The notes under the pieces: generated by a model
Told to the model about the DNA's origin: nothing
The model's input: only the letters and a program-made list of their open reading frames with translations
Databases searched by the model: none
DNA from: Actinomycetota bacterium
Lineage (GTDB): Bacteria > Actinomycetota > Actinomycetes > Nanopelagicales > Nanopelagicaceae
Direction: 5' to 3'
DNA: 8,053 nt
Assembly (NCBI GenBank): GCA_009705165.1
Contig: WLCU01000040.1
Span: 1 to 8,053 of the forward strand
Made by a program: the position numbers and the translations under genes
Shown: positions 1 to 8,053 of the stretch, in pieces
How the letters are laid out: each line of letters starts with the position of its first letter
How positions within the stretch are numbered: position 1 is the first letter of the stretch

Positions 1-16
1 CCAAGCGGTATAAATC

Positions 17-1456
17 TTAGCGGTAAGCGGCAGCTACTCCAGCAACGGCATCGCCTACGCGGTGAACGCGCATCGCATTGGTTGAACCTGGAATTCCTGG
101 AGGAGATCCAGCAACAATCATTACGTCATCACCAATTTGAGCGCGGCCTGAGTCAATTAGCACGCTATCGACTAATTTCACCATTTCATCGGTTGCGCCA
201 ACGACAGGAGTAAGCATTGATTCCACGCCCCATGAAAGTGCAAGGCGGTTATACGTTCCAGTTTCTGGGGTCATTGCAAGAATTGGAATTGGTGAACGAA
301 GGCGTGACATTCTGCGGGCAGAATCTCCACTTTGAGTGAAAGCAACTAGGTATTTAGCGCCAACAATTGCACCAACTTCAGTTGCAGCTTTTGTGATTGC
401 GCCACCTTTAGTACGTGGCGGAGTTTTAATTGGGCGGATTCGATCTAAGCCGCCTTCTTCAGTTTTTTGAATTATGCGCGCCATTGTTTGTACTGCTTCG
501 ATAGCAAATTCACCGACACTTGTTTCACCCGAAAGCATTAACGCATCAGCACCATCTAGTACGGCATTTGCACAGTCTGTGGCTTCGGCACGTGTTGGAC
601 GTGAATTAGTGATCATTGAATCCAACATTTGAGTTGCAACGATGACTGGCTTAGCCATATCTCGAGCTAGCTCAACGCACTGCTTTTGAACTAAAGGCAC
701 ATCTTCAATAGGAAGCTCAACGCCCAAATCGCCGCGGGCAACCATGATGCCGTCAAAGGCGGCAACGATTCCATCTAGGTTTTCAACTGCCTGTGGCTTT
801 TCAATTTTTGCAATTACTGGAACGCGAATTCCTTCTTCATCCATAATCTTATGTACATCTTTAATATCTTCAGCGCTTCGAACAAAAGAAAGTGCAATGA
901 AATCAGCACCGGCTCTTAAGCCCCATCGCAAATCATCAATATCTTTTTCAGACAACGCGGGAACCGATACAGCGACTCCGGGCAAGTTGATCCCCTTGTT
1001 ATTGCTTACTGCTCCAGGTTCGATAACTTTAGTTACGACGTCATTACCATTAACTTCTACAACTTCAACAGTTACTTTTCCATCATCGATCAGAATGCGA
1101 TCTCCGGCTTTGCAATCACCAGGTAAGCCTTTGTAAGTAGTTCCTACGCGCTCTTTCGTTCCTTCAACTTCATCCGTTGTGATTGTAAAGATATCTCCGC
1201 GAGCTAAATCATGCGGACCGGCTTTAAAGCGCGCTAAGCGAATCTTTGGTCCTTGAAGATCGACAAGAATTGCAACTGGGCGACCGGCGGCTTTTGCCGC
1301 AGCACGCACGCTATCTAAGCGAGATTGGTGTTCTTCATATGAGCCATGTGAAAGATTCAGGCGCGCCATATTCATGCCTGCATCGATGAGCTCCTTAACT
1401 TTTTCAGGAGATTCAACTGCTGGACCCATCGTGCACACAATCTTCGCTCTACGCAT
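17..1456 (-). CDS. pyk: Pyruvate kinase, complete (479 aa)
   Basis: Cytoplasmic glycolytic enzyme converting phosphoenolpyruvate and ADP to pyruvate and ATP. Seen in the sequence: the N-terminal segment has the KIVCTMGP start and the RLNLSHG motif (R32, N34, S36). D66 and R73 follow in the DLQGPKIR segment. The small B domain lies at about residues 75-165. The family signature AKIEKP carries the catalytic lysine K217 and metal ligand E219, and ARGDLGVE carries D243. The MLDSMI..SRPTRAE and DGADALMLSGET blocks are intact, and a C-terminal regulatory domain spans about 345-475. Length is normal for the family, with no C-terminal PEP-utiliser extension. The sequence resembles mycobacterial PykA, whose AMP and sugar-phosphate control is known; control here is untested. 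It is the third gene of the apparent operon, 9 bases after gltD. The ATG at 1456 fits the family N terminus and has its own ribosome-binding site. No disrupted motif was seen. Confidence 0.97.
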   Translation of the reverse strand: MRRAKIVCTMGPAVESPEKVKELIDAGMNMARLNLSHGSYEEHQSRLDSVRAAAKAAGRPVAILVDLQGPKIRLARFKAGPHDLARGDIFTITTDEVEGTKERVGTTYKGLPGDCKAGDRILIDDGKVTVEVVEVNGNDVVTKVIEPGAVSNNKGINLPGVAVSVPALSEKDIDDLRWGLRAGADFIALSFVRSAEDIKDVHKIMDEEGIRVPVIAKIEKPQAVENLDGIVAAFDGIMVARGDLGVELPIEDVPLVQKQCVELARDMAKPVIVATQMLDSMITNSRPTRAEATDCANAVLDGADALMLSGETSVGEFAIEAVQTMARIIQKTEEGGLDRIRPIKTPPRTKGGAITKAATEVGAIVGAKYLVAFTQSGDSARRMSRLRSPIPILAMTPETGTYNRLALSWGVESMLTPVVGATDEMVKLVDSVLIDSGRAQIGDDVMIVAGSPPGIPGSTNAMRVHRVGDAVAGVAAAYR

Positions 1457-1459
1457 TTG

Positions 1460-1467
1460 CCTACCTT
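1460..1467 (-). promoter_or_regulatory. pyk ribosome-binding site overlapping the gltD stop codon
   Basis: On the minus strand, AAGGTAGG lies 3 bases before the pyk ATG; its AAGG half is 7 bases from the ATG. The first two bases of this motif are also the last two bases of the gltD TAA stop (1468-1466). Ribosomes ending gltD therefore finish on the site that starts pyk, which suggests translational coupling. The coupling is inferred from layout only. Confidence 0.7.
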
Positions 1468-2920
1468 AAACCATTAGTGAACGGGTGGTGGGTTCGATTG
1501 GCGATGGCAACTGCGTCTCCCCCGTGAGATATGTATCAACTGCTGCCGCTGCGCTTCTGCCTTCGGCGATCGCCCACACAATAAGTGATTGACCACGTCC
1601 GGCATCGCCTGCAACGAATATTCCTTCTTCACTAGTTTCAAAGTTGGCATTGCGTGCAATATTGCCACGCTCATCTAACTTGACTTCAAGTTGAGAAATA
1701 ATCGGTGATTGTTCAGGTCCAGTAAATCCCATCGCCAGAAAAACGAAATCTGCAGGAATTTCTTTGGCGGTGCCAGGAACTGGTTCGAACTTGCCATTTT
1801 CAAACTTGGTTTCAACGATTTGTAGCGCACGAACATTGCCATCGGCATCTCCGAGGAATTTCTCGGTGCTGACAGAGAACATTCGATTATCTTTTTCTTC
1901 ATGCGCACTCGAAACACGATAAATCATTGGATACGTTGGCCAAGGTTGTGCTGATGGGCGTTCTTCAGTTGGACGCGGCATGATTTCTAGTTGAGTAATA
2001 CTTGCAGCGCCTTGACGAATTGAAGTGCCTAAGCAATCTGCCCCAGTGTCTCCGCCACCAAGAATTACGACATGTTTACCCGCAACATTAATTGGCGGAA
2101 CCTCAACTTCACCAAGTGCCTGTTTATTGCCCCAAGGCAAGAACTCCATAGCTTGATAGATCCCTTTAAGTTCGCGGCCTGGTACAGGAAGGTCACGCCA
2201 TTGTGTGGCACCTACAGCTAAAACAATTGCGTCATATTTCTTTCGTAAATCTGCGCCAGTAATTTCTGCACCGACATCTATGCCGCTACGAAAACGGGTG
2301 CCCTCTTTTTCCATCTGATTAAGACGGCGATCTAAAATATGTTTCTCCATTTTAAATTCAGGGATTCCGTATCGCAAAAGACCGCCGATTTTTTCGGCGC
2401 GCTCATAAACTGCAACCGTATGGCCCGCGCGAGTGAGTTGCTGCGCAGCTGCAAGTCCTGCAGGACCTGAACCAATAACTGCAACTGTCTTTCCTGTGAT
2501 GCGATCAGGTGGCATTGGTTTTACATCACCAGCGTCAAAAGCTTCCTCAATTGTGCGAAGTTCTACCTGTTTGATTGTCACTGCATCGCGGTTGATGCCA
2601 ACCACACATGCTGTTTCGCAAGGTGCAGGGCAAAGACGTCCAGTAAATTCTGGAAAATTATTGGTTGCGTGTAAACGATTGATCGCTTCGGATTTATCTC
2701 CGCGCCACATTAAATCGTTCCACTCTGGAATTAAATTTCCTAGCGGGCAACCTGAATGACAAAAAGGAATTCCGCAATCCATGCATCGACCAGCTTGTTT
2801 TTGTAGATGCTCAAGGCTTTGTGGCTCATATACTTCGCGCCAATCTTGAATACGCACATCAACTGGACGACGCGTTGGTGTTTCGCGTGGAGTGGTCATA
2901 AAACCCTTTGGATCAGCCAT
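1466..2920 (-). CDS. gltD: Glutamate synthase (NADPH) small subunit GltD (484 aa)
   Basis: Small subunit of NADPH-dependent glutamate synthase. It takes electrons from NADPH through FAD and passes them through iron-sulfur clusters to GltB. An N-terminal cysteine-rich domain carries C46, C49, C54, C58 (C-x2-C-x4-C-x3-C) and C97, C101, C105, the arrangement that holds two 4Fe-4S clusters in this family. A first Rossmann motif GSGPAG at 150-155 binds FAD. A second, GGGDTGAD at 288-295, fits NADPH binding. The C-terminal [11 protein letters not shown] block at about 435-445 completes the FAD site. Length is normal. The longest frame opens at a TTG at 2929, but that codon directly abuts the GGAGG; the ATG at 2920 has correct 9-base spacing and is preferred. 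A second ATG at 2899 is possible but has a weaker site. The start overlaps the gltB end by 8 bases. Related FAD/NAD(P)H subunits (the PreT and NfnB groups) share the fold, but adjacency to gltB settles the assignment. Confidence 0.97.
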   Translation of the reverse strand: MADPKGFMTTPRETPTRRPVDVRIQDWREVYEPQSLEHLQKQAGRCMDCGIPFCHSGCPLGNLIPEWNDLMWRGDKSEAINRLHATNNFPEFTGRLCPAPCETACVVGINRDAVTIKQVELRTIEEAFDAGDVKPMPPDRITGKTVAVIGSGPAGLAAAQQLTRAGHTVAVYERAEKIGGLLRYGIPEFKMEKHILDRRLNQMEKEGTRFRSGIDVGAEITGADLRKKYDAIVLAVGATQWRDLPVPGRELKGIYQAMEFLPWGNKQALGEVEVPPINVAGKHVVILGGGDTGADCLGTSIRQGAASITQLEIMPRPTEERPSAQPWPTYPMIYRVSSAHEEKDNRMFSVSTEKFLGDADGNVRALQIVETKFENGKFEPVPGTAKEIPADFVFLAMGFTGPEQSPIISQLEVKLDERGNIARNANFETSEEGIFVAGDAGRGQSLIVWAIAEGRSAAAAVDTYLTGETQLPSPIEPTTRSLMV

Positions 2921-5900
2921 TAGCAGCAACCTCCATAACTAATGCATCAACAGGTAAACCTTCACGTGTTGCGCGCGCCATTGCATCTAGCACTCTTGCA
3001 TAGTCGCGTGGCATAACTAAAGAGATTCGCTTAATTGACTCTTTCCAGTTATTTAGAAGTTCGGTTGCCACTTCAGATTGTGTCTCTTGTGCAAATGCTG
3101 CGATTAAAACTTGTAAAATCTCTTGTTGATCTTCAGGCACCGCAACAATGTCTGCCATATCGGTATTTACATTGGCCGGATCTAAATCAAGAACAAATGC
3201 ACGCCCACCAGACATGCCCGCGGCAAAGTTTCGGCCTGTGCGACCCAAGACAACAACGGTTCCACCCGTCATGTACTCGCAACCGTGATCGCCAATACCT
3301 TCAACAATTGCAGTTGCACCCGAGTTTCGGACACAGAAACGTTCACCAACAACTCCGCGAATCATTATTTGACCAGAAGTTGCTCCGTAACCAATTACAT
3401 TTCCAGCAATAACATTTTCATCTGAATTAAAAGTTGATTTTTCATCTGGGCGAACAATTACTCGACCACCAGAAATTCCCTTGCCAACATAATCATTTGA
3501 ATCGCCAAAGAGTCGAATCGTTAGACCGCTTGGAATAAACGCTCCCAATGACTGACCTGCAGAGCCATGTAAAGTCACATCAATCGTGTTATCTACAAGA
3601 CCTGCTCCCCCATGTTTACGAGTGATTTCGGCGCCTAACATGGTTCCAACAGTTCGGTTTACATTTCGAACCGGAAGATTGATTTTTACTGTTTCCTTTT
3701 TAGTAAGTGCAGGTTGAGCTAACTCAATGAGCTTGTTATCAAGTGCTGCTTCCAAACCATGATCCTGCTTTGACGTGTTGTGCAGTGCGCTAACAACATC
3801 TGGACGTACAAGAAGTGGCGCAAGATCAAGCCCGCTTGCTTTCCAGTGATCTACGGCTCGCTTTGTATCAAGGTATTCAACATGACCAACTGCTTCGAGC
3901 AAAGTTTTAAATCCAAGGCTCGCCAAGATTTCGCGGACTTCTTCGGCGATATATTCAAAGAAAGTTTCAACGAACTCGGGTTTGCCACTAAAGCGCTTAC
4001 GCAGCTCTGGATTTTGCGTTGCAACACCTACCGGACACGTATCTAAATGACACACACGCATCATCACGCAACCAGATACGACAAGTGGCGCAGTTGCAAA
4101 ACCAAATTCTTCAGCACCCAAGAGCGCAGCAATAACGACATCGCGCCCAGTTTTTAACTGTCCGTCAGTTTGAACCACAATTCGATCGCGTAAGTTATTG
4201 AGCAACAAAGTCTGTTGAGTTTCAGCTAAGCCAAGTTCCCATGGAGCTCCAGCATGCTTAAGCGATGTTAGGGGTGAGGCGCCAGTTCCGCCATCGTGAC
4301 CCGAGATCAAAACAACGTCGGCGTGCGCCTTACTTACTCCAGCCGCGACAGTACCTACGCCAACTTCTGCGACTAATTTAACGTGAACGCGGGCATTTTT
4401 ATTTGCGTTTTTAAGGTCGTGAATTAATTGAGCTAGATCTTCAATTGAATAAATATCATGGTGAGGAGGTGGAGAAATTAAACCAACACCTGGAGTTGAA
4501 TATCTAACTTTTGCAATCCATGGATAAACCTTATTACCAGGCAACTGACCGCCTTCGCCGGGCTTTGCACCTTGCGCAATTTTGATCTGAATATCATCGG
4601 AGTTAACCAAGTAATCACTTGTTACACCGAAGCGGCCTGATGCAACCTGCTTAATGGATGAGCGCTTTGAATCGCCATTTGCCATCGGCAAGAAACGATC
4701 AGGATCTTCTCCGCCTTCACCAGTATTTGATTTTCCGCCTAAGCGATTCATTGCAATTGCTAATGTTTCATGAACTTCTTGTGAAACAGAACCGTAGGAC
4801 ATAGCACCGGTTGAAAAACGTTTAATAATTTCAGTTGCTGGTTCTACCTCATCAATAGATATTGCTGGTCGGACACCTTCATTGAATGCAAAGAGTCCGC
4901 GCAAAGTCATTAAGCGAGTACTTTGATCATTTACGCGATTTGTATATCGCTTGAAAACGTCATAGCGCTTATTACGCGTTGAATGTTGCAAAGTAAAGAC
5001 AGTCTCCGGATCAAATAAGTGAGGCTCTCCTTCGCGGCGCCATTGATACTCACCACCGATTGGAAGTCGCTTAGTTCCAGGGATAGCTCCCCCAGGTGGA
5101 TAAGCGATGTGGTGGCGCGCGATGGTCTCTTTGGCAATAACATCAAGAGTTACACCACCAAGACGTGAAGTTGTTCCAACAAAATACTCATCCACTAACT
5201 CTTGGCTAAGACCAATTGCTTCAAAAACCTGAGCGCCTGTATATGAGGCAATTGTGCTGATACCCATTTTGGACATAACTTTTAAGACGCCTTTGCCAAG
5301 GCTCTTAATTAAGTTACGAACTGCCTTTTCTGGAGTAATCCCGGTGATAACTCCCTGTAAAACTAAATCTTCGGCAGTTTCCATTGCAAGATAAGGGTTA
5401 ACTGCAGCTGCGCCATAACCAATTAAAAGTGCAACATGATGAACTTCGCGCACATCACCTGCTTCAACAACTAGGCCAACTTTGGTGCGGGTTTTTTCGC
5501 GAATTAAATGATGATGAACTGCAGAAGTTAGAAGAAGTGATGGGATTGGTGCTTCTTCGGCATCAGCGTCACGATCAGAAAGAACAATGATGCGAGCACC
5601 TTCGGCAATAGCTTTTGAAACTTCTTCCTTAATCGCATCAAGACGCTCACTTAAAGATTCACCGCCGCCGGCCACAAAGAAAAGTCCACGGATAACATGT
5701 GAACTTAGTCCTGGATGATCGCCATCAGCGTTAATGTGAATAATCTTTGCGAGTTCATCGTTATCAATAACAGGGAAAGCGAGTGAAATCTGACGACAAC
5801 TTCCAGGCCCTGGATCAAGCAAGTTATGTTCTGGGCCCATTGACGTTCCAAGACTTGTAACTAACTCTTCGCGAATCGCATCAAGTGGTGGATTTGTAAC

Positions 5901-7430
5901 TTGGGCAAATAGTTGTGAAAAATAATCAAAAACTAATCGTGGCTTATCTGAAATTGCGGCAATTGGAGTATCGGTTCCCATGGAACCAAGTGGTTCCATG
6001 CCGTTCTTGGCCATAGGTGTAATAAGAATGCGAACTTCTTCTTCGGTGTAACCGAACGTACGTTGACGGCGCAATACAGATGAATGCGGGTAAACAATAT
6101 GTTCGCGCGCTGGAAGTTCATTTAGCTTAACTATTCCAGCATGCAGCCAGTCTCCATATGGAGCAGCATCTGCCAATTGATCTTTGATTTCACCATCTTC
6201 AATAATTCGACCAGCTTCAATATCAACCAAAAACATTTTTCCTGGCTGTAAACGTCCTTTTCGTGCAATATTTTCGGCAGGAATATCTAGAACACCAACC
6301 TCTGATGCCAGTACTACAAGCCCATCGTTAGTAACCCAGAAACGAGATGGGCGCAGACCGTTGCGATCTAGGACTGCGCCAACTTGATGTCCATCAGTAA
6401 AAGTTACACATGCCGGGCCATCCCATGGCTCCATGAGAGATGCATGGAAGGCATAAAAGTCGCGACGATTCTGCGGCATTGTTTCGTGGTTTTCCCAAGC
6501 CTCTGGAATCATCATCAAGACTGCGTGTGGAAGTGATCGTCCACCAAGGTAGAGAAGTTCTAGTACCTCATCAAAAGATGCCGAGTCACTGCCTGACATT
6601 TCAACAATTGGAAAAAGGCGCTTTAAATCTCCAGGAATAAGTTCGCTGGCAAGTAAAGATTCGCGGGCACGCATCCAATTGCGATTTCCCTTAACGGTAT
6701 TAATCTCACCGTTGTGCGCGATGAAGCGATAAGGGTGGGCCAGTGGCCATGACGGAAAAGTATTTGTTGAAAATCGTGAGTGAACAAGTGCAAGTGGAGA
6801 TACAACGCGTTCATCGGAAAGATCTGGGAAAAACTCTTCGAGTTGTCCCGTCGTTAGCATTCCCTTATAAACAATTGTCTGTGAAGAAAGAGAAGGGAAA
6901 TAAACTTTAAGTGCATGTTCGGCGCGCTTTCGAAGGCAGAAAGCAAGGCGATCTAGAACCAAACCGCTTTCATTATTTTCACCCGCAACAAATAGTTGTT
7001 GAAAATTCGGCATGACAGACAACGCTGTTTTACCTAAAGATGCCGAATTGATCGGAAGTTCGCGCCAACCAAGAACTTTAAGGCCCTCTTCTTTGGCTAT
7101 TTTTTCAATGGCAACTTTAATGTCAACGCCTTGTTCGATGAAAGCGATTCCCGTTGCATATGAACCTTCGACAGGTAGTTGAAAATCTGTGACTGCTTGA
7201 TAGAAAGCATCTGGAACGCGAATAAGAATTCCGGCGCCATCACCGCTATCTGGTTCTGCTCCCGATGCTCCGCGGTGTTCTAAATTTCGAAGCGCAGTTA
7301 AAGCTTTATCAACGATGTCATGTGTTGCAATTTTATTGAGCGTCGCCACCATTGCCACACCGCAGGCATCATGTTCTTGCGCAGGGTCGTAGAGACCTTG
7401 TGCCTGCGGATAATTTGAGGACAGTGCCAC
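2913..7430 (-). CDS. gltB: Glutamate synthase (NADPH) large subunit GltB (1505 aa, GTG start)
   Basis: Large subunit of glutamate synthase. It releases ammonia from glutamine, channels it to an FMN site and reductively aminates 2-oxoglutarate to glutamate, in complex with GltD in the cytoplasm. Numbering is from the GTG at 7430. C23 in the HDACGV motif is the expected N-terminal nucleophile after removal of a 22-residue propeptide. The class II amidotransferase domain continues through RNLEHRGA and [17 protein letters not shown] (from H217) to the HNGEINT oxyanion-hole motif (N240, G241). A central domain follows, then the FMN-binding synthase domain starting near [13 protein letters not shown] (R871) with [10 protein letters not shown]. 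The 3Fe-4S cysteines are C1121, C1127 and C1132 (C-x5-C-x4-C). A glycine-rich beta-helix lies at about 1260-1440. Length is typical and every key motif is intact. The frame extends upstream to a TTG at 7496 (1527 aa), but AGGAG sits 9 bases before the GTG and no good site precedes the TTG. Confidence 0.97.
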   Translation of the reverse strand: MALSSNYPQAQGLYDPAQEHDACGVAMVATLNKIATHDIVDKALTALRNLEHRGASGAEPDSGDGAGILIRVPDAFYQAVTDFQLPVEGSYATGIAFIEQGVDIKVAIEKIAKEEGLKVLGWRELPINSASLGKTALSVMPNFQQLFVAGENNESGLVLDRLAFCLRKRAEHALKVYFPSLSSQTIVYKGMLTTGQLEEFFPDLSDERVVSPLALVHSRFSTNTFPSWPLAHPYRFIAHNGEINTVKGNRNWMRARESLLASELIPGDLKRLFPIVEMSGSDSASFDEVLELLYLGGRSLPHAVLMMIPEAWENHETMPQNRRDFYAFHASLMEPWDGPACVTFTDGHQVGAVLDRNGLRPSRFWVTNDGLVVLASEVGVLDIPAENIARKGRLQPGKMFLVDIEAGRIIEDGEIKDQLADAAPYGDWLHAGIVKLNELPAREHIVYPHSSVLRRQRTFGYTEEEVRILITPMAKNGMEPLGSMGTDTPIAAISDKPRLVFDYFSQLFAQVTNPPLDAIREELVTSLGTSMGPEHNLLDPGPGSCRQISLAFPVIDNDELAKIIHINADGDHPGLSSHVIRGLFFVAGGGESLSERLDAIKEEVSKAIAEGARIIVLSDRDADAEEAPIPSLLLTSAVHHHLIREKTRTKVGLVVEAGDVREVHHVALLIGYGAAAVNPYLAMETAEDLVLQGVITGITPEKAVRNLIKSLGKGVLKVMSKMGISTIASYTGAQVFEAIGLSQELVDEYFVGTTSRLGGVTLDVIAKETIARHHIAYPPGGAIPGTKRLPIGGEYQWRREGEPHLFDPETVFTLQHSTRNKRYDVFKRYTNRVNDQSTRLMTLRGLFAFNEGVRPAISIDEVEPATEIIKRFSTGAMSYGSVSQEVHETLAIAMNRLGGKSNTGEGGEDPDRFLPMANGDSKRSSIKQVASGRFGVTSDYLVNSDDIQIKIAQGAKPGEGGQLPGNKVYPWIAKVRYSTPGVGLISPPPHHDIYSIEDLAQLIHDLKNANKNARVHVKLVAEVGVGTVAAGVSKAHADVVLISGHDGGTGASPLTSLKHAGAPWELGLAETQQTLLLNNLRDRIVVQTDGQLKTGRDVVIAALLGAEEFGFATAPLVVSGCVMMRVCHLDTCPVGVATQNPELRKRFSGKPEFVETFFEYIAEEVREILASLGFKTLLEAVGHVEYLDTKRAVDHWKASGLDLAPLLVRPDVVSALHNTSKQDHGLEAALDNKLIELAQPALTKKETVKINLPVRNVNRTVGTMLGAEITRKHGGAGLVDNTIDVTLHGSAGQSLGAFIPSGLTIRLFGDSNDYVGKGISGGRVIVRPDEKSTFNSDENVIAGNVIGYGATSGQIMIRGVVGERFCVRNSGATAIVEGIGDHGCEYMTGGTVVVLGRTGRNFAAGMSGGRAFVLDLDPANVNTDMADIVAVPEDQQEILQVLIAAFAQETQSEVATELLNNWKESIKRISLVMPRDYARVLDAMARATREGLPVDALVMEVAANG
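2930..2934 (-). promoter_or_regulatory. gltD ribosome-binding site inside gltB
   Basis: GGAGG on the minus strand lies within the last codons of gltB, 9 bases before the gltD ATG at 2920. It decides the gltD start. The TTG at 2929, which would add three residues, touches the motif and cannot use it. Confidence 0.8.
5979..6000. repeat. Perfect 10-bp inverted repeat inside gltB
   Basis: Arms CATGGAACCA (5979-5988) and TGGTTCCATG (5991-6000) are exact inverted copies around a 2-base centre. A further GGTTCC at 5973-5978 can pair instead with GGAACC at 5982-5987. The region encodes the [10 protein letters not shown] segment of GltB, a conserved part of the family, so protein constraint explains at least part of the symmetry. 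A regulatory role is not shown. Confidence 0.5.
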
Positions 7431-7439
7431 GGCGAAGAG

Positions 7440-7444
7440 CTCCT
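7440..7444 (-). promoter_or_regulatory. gltB ribosome-binding site that decides the GTG start
   Basis: AGGAG on the minus strand, exactly 9 bases before the GTG at 7430. This is the same spacing as the GGAGG of gltD. It lies inside the longer reading frame that would start at the TTG at 7496, and so favours the shorter 1505-residue protein. The predicted protein then begins MALSSNYPQ, leaving a 22-residue propeptide before the nucleophile cysteine. Confidence 0.75.
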
Positions 7445-7473
7445 GTTGTCGATGTGAAAATTTGCGGGACAAC
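7445..7473 (-). repeat. 6-bp inverted repeat just upstream of the gltB ribosome-binding site
   Basis: On the minus strand GTTGTC (7473-7468) and GACAAC (7450-7445) are perfect inverted copies separated by 17 bases. The second arm adjoins the AGGAG of gltB. In RNA this could form a weak hairpin close to the site where ribosomes bind. The arms are short and the loop long, so chance is a realistic explanation. Confidence 0.3.
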
Positions 7474-7500
7474 CTTGGCCCTAGTGGTGCTGGCAAAGAG

Positions 7501-7520
7501 TAGCAACAAATCCCTTGCTA
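7501..7520 (-). terminator. Weak hairpin after the VIT-family gene, possible terminator or operator
   Basis: TAGCAA and TTGCTA form a perfect 6-bp inverted repeat with an 8-base loop (GGGATTTG on the minus strand), starting 10 bases past the stop codon of the VIT-family gene. The stem has only two G-C pairs and is followed by CTCTTT rather than a clean U-run. As a terminator it would be weak. It could equally be a protein-binding dyad for the gltB promoter, or chance. Confidence 0.25.
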
Positions 7521-7530
7521 GATAAAGAAA

Positions 7531-8053
7531 TTAAAGGCCAGATACGTGGGCGATCTGACCGATCCCAGCAGTGATGAGCATGCCTAGGCAGCCACCCAAG
7601 ATGACACGAATAGTTGGCACCAGCACTTTAGAGCCTGCAGTTCGCGCACTGACTACGCCAGTTAGAACTAAGCCAGCAACAGTAAAGCCAACGATGCTCC
7701 ACGCTTTAGCGCCCAAAGTCGGTGCAAATGCGCCAAGAAATGGGATGAAGCCGCCAACAGTAAAACTAAAAGCAGATGCGATTGCCGCTTGAACCGGACG
7801 CGCTTTTGTATGTGGATGCTGTCCTAACTCATCACGAAGATGTGCGGTAAGTGGATCTTTTTTGTGCATCTCTTGCGCAACCGTCAATGCAAGTTCTGGG
7901 GAAAGCCCTCGATCAATATAAATTTGTTGCAGTTCAAGAAGTTCACCTTCAGGATCTGATGCTAAGTGTTCAATTTCTAGAAGGCGATCAGATTCTTCAA
8001 CATCATTTTGAGAACGCACAGAGACATATTCTCCAACTGCCATTGACATCGCA
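7531..8053 (-). CDS. VIT/CCC1-family putative iron/manganese transporter, partial (N terminus outside window)
   Basis: Membrane protein of the VIT1/CCC1 family, whose characterised members move Fe2+ or Mn2+ across membranes. The frame is open to the window edge. The first visible residues, AMSMAVGEYVSV, match the family block at the end of the first helical pair, so the ATG at 8049 is internal. About 50-60 N-terminal residues, including the first membrane span, are missing. Counting from that Met, residues 20-80 form a charged, glutamate-rich segment with several conserved-looking acidic residues (EIEH, EGELLELQQIY, HLRDELG), the place of the cytosolic metal-binding domain in this family. Three hydrophobic spans follow at about 85-108, 116-137 and 143-168, the first including FTVGGFIPF. 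The protein ends HVSGL. It is the same strand as gltB and 100 bases upstream of it. Substrate and direction cannot be read from sequence; an uncharacterised VIT relative is the cautious reading. Confidence 0.85.
   Translation of the reverse strand, partial: AMSMAVGEYVSVRSQNDVEESDRLLEIEHLASDPEGELLELQQIYIDRGLSPELALTVAQEMHKKDPLTAHLRDELGQHPHTKARPVQAAIASAFSFTVGGFIPFLGAFAPTLGAKAWSIVGFTVAGLVLTGVVSARTAGSKVLVPTIRVILGGCLGMLITAGIGQIAHVSGL

Larger units (their letters stand above)
7431..7530 (-). promoter_or_regulatory. Leader between the VIT-family gene and gltB
   Basis: These 100 bases are the only real intergenic space in the window. They hold the gltB ribosome-binding site and two 6-bp inverted repeats (7501-7520 and 7445-7473). 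I looked for a -35/-10 pair and found none close to consensus; TACTCT with TTATCT 17 bases upstream is the best, and it is poor. I saw no clear GlnR-type operator. A gltB operon promoter is plausible here because the gap is far larger than those inside the operon, but read-through from the transporter gene is equally possible. Confidence 0.35.

Noticed and set aside
4..32. Repeated 7-mers AGCGGTA (4-10 and 19-25) and AGCGGCA (26-32) around the pyk stop
   Set aside because: They are short, partly coding for the Ala-Ala-Tyr-Arg tail, and cut off by the window edge. No array or terminator can be supported.
744..1136. Open plus-strand frame of 130 codons opposite pyk
   Set aside because: It lies wholly antisense to a clear pyruvate kinase, its translation resembles no family I know, and it is a frame shadow of the real gene. 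The same applies to plus-strand frames at 2433-2759, 3035-3412 and 3780-4046.
1474..1917. Two short minus-strand frames overlapping gltD, which could suggest a frameshifted or split gene
   Set aside because: The gltD frame itself runs unbroken with all cofactor motifs and the expected C terminus, so these are alternative-frame shadows.
2383..2399. GC-rich hairpin CGCCGA-ttttt-TCGGCG within gltD
   Set aside because: It falls on the conserved AEKIGGL peptide after the FAD motif, is mid-gene, and on the minus (transcribed) sense its loop is an A-run rather than a trailing U-run. Coding constraint is a sufficient explanation.
7470..7530. Sigma-70-like promoter for gltB
   Set aside because: The best pair (TTATCT and TACTCT, 17-base spacing) matches the -35 consensus at only about three positions. 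It is too weak to call as a promoter site.
8047..8049. ATG at 8049 as the true start of the VIT-family gene
   Set aside because: The frame remains open beyond it, and the preceding alanine plus the MSMAVGEYVSV block matches the interior of VIT/CCC1 proteins. The gene is truncated by the window edge.

Overview
The window is an ordinary bacterial core-metabolism locus. All four recognisable genes lie on the minus strand and cover nearly all of it. The proteins resemble actinobacterial versions: the pyruvate kinase reads throughout like the mycobacterial PykA type, GltB has the long actinobacterial form, and a VIT/CCC1-type membrane protein sits upstream of gltB. By eye the GC content is only in the mid-forties percent, low for that phylum. 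Together with the very compact spacing, this suggests a streamlined low-GC actinobacterium such as the freshwater Nanopelagicales (acI) group. The lineage is an inference from sequence style and was not tested.

In transcription order (high to low coordinates), the window holds four genes. First is the 3' part of a VIT/CCC1-family putative Fe/Mn transporter gene, cut by the window edge (7531-8053). A 100-base leader with two short inverted repeats follows (7431-7530). Then come gltB, the large subunit of NADPH-type glutamate synthase (2913-7430), gltD, the small subunit (1466-2920), and pyk, pyruvate kinase (17-1456). gltB and gltD overlap by 8 bases. gltD and pyk are 9 bases apart, and the pyk ribosome-binding site overlaps the gltD stop codon. 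gltB-gltD-pyk is therefore very probably one translationally coupled operon. Only 16 bases remain downstream of pyk, so no terminator can be judged.

Functionally, GltB and GltD form the iron-sulfur flavoenzyme that makes two glutamates from glutamine and 2-oxoglutarate using NADPH. Pyk makes pyruvate and ATP at the end of glycolysis. The upstream transporter may handle iron or manganese. Two start codons were corrected from the longest-frame versions using ribosome-binding sites: gltB starts at a GTG at 7430 rather than the upstream TTG, and gltD starts at the ATG at 2920 rather than the TTG at 2929.

I found no mobile element, CRISPR array, RNA gene, broken gene or obviously novel system. 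The observations worth a second look are small: the gltB leader, the start-codon decisions, the tight gltD-pyk coupling, and a perfect palindrome inside gltB.
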